Of a stretch of 64,000 nt of DNA, positions 60,400-64,000 are shown piece after piece (the first letter of the stretch is position 1; the number at the start of each line of letters is the position of its first letter). Source of the stretch: Coenobita brevimanus (Eukaryota; Arthropoda; Malacostraca; Decapoda; Coenobitidae); the NCBI GenBank assembly GCA_032717465.1, contig CM064671.1, positions 56,329,394-56,393,393 on the forward strand, read 5' to 3'. The translations under genes were made by a program, and so were the position numbers. The notes beneath the pieces are model-generated. The model was not told where the DNA came from. It searched no databases and saw only the letters and a list, made by a program, of their open reading frames with translations.

Positions 60400-62416
60400 T
60401 TTTTTTTTTTTAATGCGAGGAAGAAGGAACAAAAGGCCATGAGCCCGCAATAACAGTTCCCTCCAAGAAAAAAAACAAAAACAAAATACAATAGAGAGCC
60501 AAATTCAAGATCCATTCATTTCGAGATGCCTCGACACACTGCGTTTGATAGACTGGAGATCATAGGCAGCAGGAAATACAAACAGAGGGAGACAGTTCCA
60601 GAGTTGACCAGTTGCATAAATGAAGGACTGGGAGTAACGGTTAACTCTTGCATTAGAGAGTTGGACAGAAAAGGGATGAGAGTTTGCTGCTGGACGAGTG
60701 CTACGCGCCTGTCATAAAGGTGGATGAATGCATGGAGAAAGTTCAGAGGAGCAGTGACCATTAAAGTAGCGATAGAAAAGAGATAAAGATGCAACAGTGT
60801 GGCGAAGAGACAGAGGTTGAAGGGAGTCAGTAAGAGGAGGAGAGTTAATGACGCGAAAAGCCTTTGACTCCACCCTGTTGAGAAGAGCTGTATGTGGGGA
60901 GCCTTCCCACACATGAGAGTTGTACTCCACACAGGGGCGGATAAAACCCCTGTATAGAGTCAACAATTGTGCAGGGGTAAAGAAAGAACAGAGTCGGCTT
61001 AGCACACCTAATCTCTTGGAAGCAGATTTTACAAGAGATGTAATATGATCTTTCCAAGATAAGTCCCGAGTTAATGAAACCTCAAGCATGTTCAAGGATG
61101 ATGCAAGATTAAGTTGAATATTATTAAACATTAATGGGTATACCTGTCGAAGATTCTGTCGGTTTGATAGATGTAAGAACTGAGTCTTAGATGCATTAAA
61201 AACAACCAGATTATTTTTACCCCAGTCAGACATACGAACCAAGTAAGACATTAGGTGTGCCATAGCCTCATTCCTTGTTTGTTGAAGTGACTGCTGAGAT
61301 GGGCGTTGCAGGAACCGAATGGAAAGGTGAAGGGTGGAGTCATCAGCGTATGAGTGGATAGGGTTAGATGTACAGCTTAGAAGGTCATTGATGAATAAAA
61401 GGAAGAGAGTTGGTGAAAGGACAGAGCCCTGAGGAACACCACTGTTAATAGATCTAGGAGAAGAACGATGGCCGTCTACAACACCGGCTATAGAACGACC
61501 AGAAAGGAAGCTAGCGACGAAGGCACAGATAGAAGGATAGAAACCGTCAGAGGGCAGTTTGGAAATTAAAGATTTATGCCAGACTCGATCGAAAGCCTTT
61601 GAGAGGTCAAGTGCAATGGCAAAGCTTTAGCCAAAGTCCCGAAAGGAGGATGTCCAGGAGTCTGGAAGGTAGGTGAGAAGATCGCCAGTGGAGCGTCCCT
61701 GACGGAACCCGTGCTAATGATCAGAAAGAAGGTTGTGATAGGAAAGATGCCTTAAAATTTTTCTATTCAGAATTGACTCGAAAACTTTTGAAATACAGGA
61801 CGTTAAAGCAATTCCACGATAGTTGGAGGGTTGGGAATGGTCACCCTTCTTTGGGACTGGCTGAATGAGAGCAAACTTCCAGCAAAAAGGAAATGTATAA
61901 GTTGACAGACAAAGGCGAAAGAGTTTGCCTAGGCAGGGTGTAAGCACAGAAGCACAGTTCTTGAGAACAACAGGAGGGACTCCATCAGGCCCATATGCCG
62001 TGTTAGTATTGAGGCCAGTGATGGCAGAAAATACATCAGCTGGAGAAATTTTCATGCCAGCCATGAGAAAGTCAGAGTGGGGAAGTGATGGAGGAACAGC
62101 ATCAGAATCGTCTAAAGTGGAAGTGGAGGAGAAAGTCTGTGCGAAGAGATCTGCTTTATCAGTAGAAAAAATAGCTGCAGAGCCATCAGAGTAGAAAAGA
62201 GGACGGAAGGATGATGAGGTAAAGTTGTTAGAAAGGTTTTTGGCAAGGTGCCAGAAGGAGCAGGAAGAATTCGTGTTGGACAGTTGACAGCATTTAGTAC
62301 AGATGAAATTATTTTTAGAAGAGCGAAGAAAAGACTTAGCACGATTCCTGGCAGAAACGTAAAGATGATGTGATTCAGGGGTGGGTTGGCTCCGATACCT
62401 TTTGTAGGCCCTCTTC
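60400..62416 (-). mobile_element. LINE G, CR1-like, 5'-truncated
   Basis: Read leftward: YGPDGVPPVVLKNCASVLTP and SNYRGIALTSCISKVFESIL (61714-62064), then FDRVW- and YADD-type blocks around 61350-61600 spread over broken frames. Next come WGKNNLVVFNASKTQFLHLS, ASKRLGVLSRL, RPCVEYNSHVWEGSPHTALL and VASLSLFYRYFNGHCSSELS (60712-61263). The T-run at 60400-60411 is its reversed poly(A). Its 5' break coincides with a (TA)n tract at 62417. It closely resembles LINE E in RT style but is a different family. Confidence 0.84.
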
Positions 62417-63176
<760 letters not shown>

Positions 63177-63311
63177 TTAACGATTCATGCAGCAAGAGTG
63201 AACAAGTTTCTCCAGCAGCAGGATAAAGGCAGCCAGAATGGAGCCCAGGAACAGTAGGTAGAAGGCGCCTTGCAGGTGATCCAGGCCCAATACTAGCTCT
63301 CTGCTGTCACG
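63177..63311 (-). CDS. Variant ionotropic receptor gene 2, terminal exon (last membrane helix and stop)
   Basis: The acceptor CTCAG is followed by 44 codons and a TAA at 63177-63179. The peptide reads RDSRELVLGLDHLQGAFYLL, then a hydrophobic helix (FLGSILAAFILLLE) and a short Cys-rich tail ending SCCMNR. LxHLQGAFYLLFLG is the typical entry to the final transmembrane helix of crustacean variant IRs. The helix is about 20 residues and the cytoplasmic tail is very short, both usual for the family. The reading frame is intact, so this gene's 3' end looks functional. Confidence 0.86.
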   Translation of the reverse strand, partial: RDSRELVLGLDHLQGAFYLLFLGSILAAFILLLEKLVHSCCMNR

Positions 63312-63672
63312 CTGAGAAAATGAAAATGTTCTGATTTCCTAATTATGAAAATTACTCCTGTTAGGTGATAGCAGCATGTCAACATATTACATATATTTCA
63401 CTTACGTGAATTAAATGAGCTTTATTAATTTTCGAGATACTCTTCTGTTTTTGAACTATATGAACCGAGGGAAATGCCATTTATTTCTTTCGAAAACGTT
63501 GTTTGAATTAAGAATAAGTTGAATTCAATGAAATAGTGGAATGAAGTGAAACATGCCATTTACAGTGTTCATATCGTCATTATAGCCTGAACACTGAATA
63601 TTTTTTATTTAGATTCTGGTGAGATGATCTCATTAGTGCACGCAGCTTGCAATTTGTGTGATGAACGCTCAC

Positions 63673-63832
63673 CAATTCAGTGCTGAAATCAGGGTACGTA
63701 TCCAGCTCAGCTTTTGCTCTCGTCTCCCTCACCCGTCTGGCAATCACATCGGCAGTCCAGTATTTAATGATTCCTGCATCCTCCAGCCGACGCGTCACTT
63801 GATTGAACTGGGTGTAAAATGGAGCCCCTTTC
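63673..63832 (-). CDS. Variant ionotropic receptor gene 2, penultimate exon (end of S2 lobe)
   Basis: This 160-base exon has an ACATACAAG acceptor and a canonical GTGAGC donor. After one completing base it codes 53 residues: KGAPFYTQFNQ, RLEDAGIIKYWTADVIARRV, then an acidic and polar tail ending in FSTEL. The KGAPF and LEDAGIIxxW motifs are conserved in the S2 lobe just before the last membrane helix of IRs. The exon ends in phase 0 and joins the terminal exon in frame after a 361-base intron. It belongs to a different gene copy from exons 1-5 of gene 1, since it lies upstream of gene 1's start on the same strand. Earlier exons lie beyond position 64000. Confidence 0.85.
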
Positions 63833-63926
63833 CTTGTATGTAAAAAGAGAAATAGACACCTCTTTAACTAAGGTACCCTATATTGATTTTTTTAAAATAC
63901 TGGTAGACGTTTGGATTCAACCTTAC

Positions 63927-64000
63927 CCATCCGTCCCAAAGATATACACTAACTTGTATTTTATTCGTGCTTCCCCAGGTGATATTCAGTCTGAGGAGAA
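63927..64000 (-). other. Possible broken or partial IR exon at window edge
   Basis: On the minus strand a CTCCTCAG acceptor-like site (ending 63991) and a GTAAGG donor (GT at 63925-63926) bracket 64 bases. One frame reads NKIQVSVYLWDGW, which resembles the segment just before KGAPF in IRs. However, its phase does not match the next exon, and the matching phase has a stop. Either a frameshift or a false exon. Confidence 0.25.

Overview
The window looks like the genome of an arthropod, most probably a decapod crustacean. It is dense in (TA)n, (CA)n, (GA)n and GATA microsatellites, packed with decayed LINEs and TA- or TTAA-target DNA transposons, and has spliced host genes with large introns. 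The species call is inference from repeat style and receptor type. No rRNA, genuine tRNA gene, CRISPR array or bacterial-style operon was seen.

Host genes. Both supported genes lie on the minus strand and encode variant ionotropic receptors (IR, the chemosensory branch of the ionotropic glutamate receptors). IR gene 1 runs leftward from an initiator Met at 32303. Its five exons are 32095-32303, 31044-31205, about 5268-5431, 2859-2942 and 2347-2512, and all four exon junctions agree in phase. It leaves the window on the left before the membrane domain. IR gene 2 enters from the right and ends here, with exons at 63673-63832 and 63177-63311 that carry the end of the ligand-binding lobe, the last membrane helix and the stop. 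The two genes are therefore arranged head to tail about 31 kb apart. A small ORF with a helix-turn-helix (49129-49626, minus) may be a transposase remnant or a small gene.

Mobile DNA, left to right. An RTE-type LINE fragment lies at 1-2091. The 25.6-kb intron 2 of IR gene 1 (5432-31043) holds a 3.5-kb Tc1/mariner-superfamily transposon (8364-11879) with about 300-bp terminal inverted repeats and a DD82E-type transposase. Next comes a 654-bp MITE (11939-12592). Then there is a four-level nest: LINE A is split at an internal (TA)n tract by a Tigger/pogo element (13877-22069), which is split by a TTAA-flanked piggyBac-like element (16402-21467), which contains a nearly complete two-ORF LINE (LINE B, about 16600-20705). 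A second LINE A copy on the minus strand (25310-30508) is split by a Jockey-like LINE D (25978-28901) flanked by a 9-bp target-site duplication.

Between the two IR genes are a CR1/Jockey-like LINE E (34535-37043, with a second 3' fragment at 43505-44200), an I-clade LINE F with RNase H (38530-43330) that hosts a tRNA-derived SINE, and LINE C (50640-53878, minus), which is cut by two TTAA-flanked elements. CR1-like LINE G copies lie at 60400-62416 and 59669-60195 (minus). The same stretch has three tRNA-headed SINE families, a long perfect-type hairpin (50130-50264) and a 1.1-kb G/T-rich minisatellite. All transposon genes seen carry stops or frameshifts, so the mobile layer looks old and inactive. 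The nesting order gives a relative timeline of the invasions.
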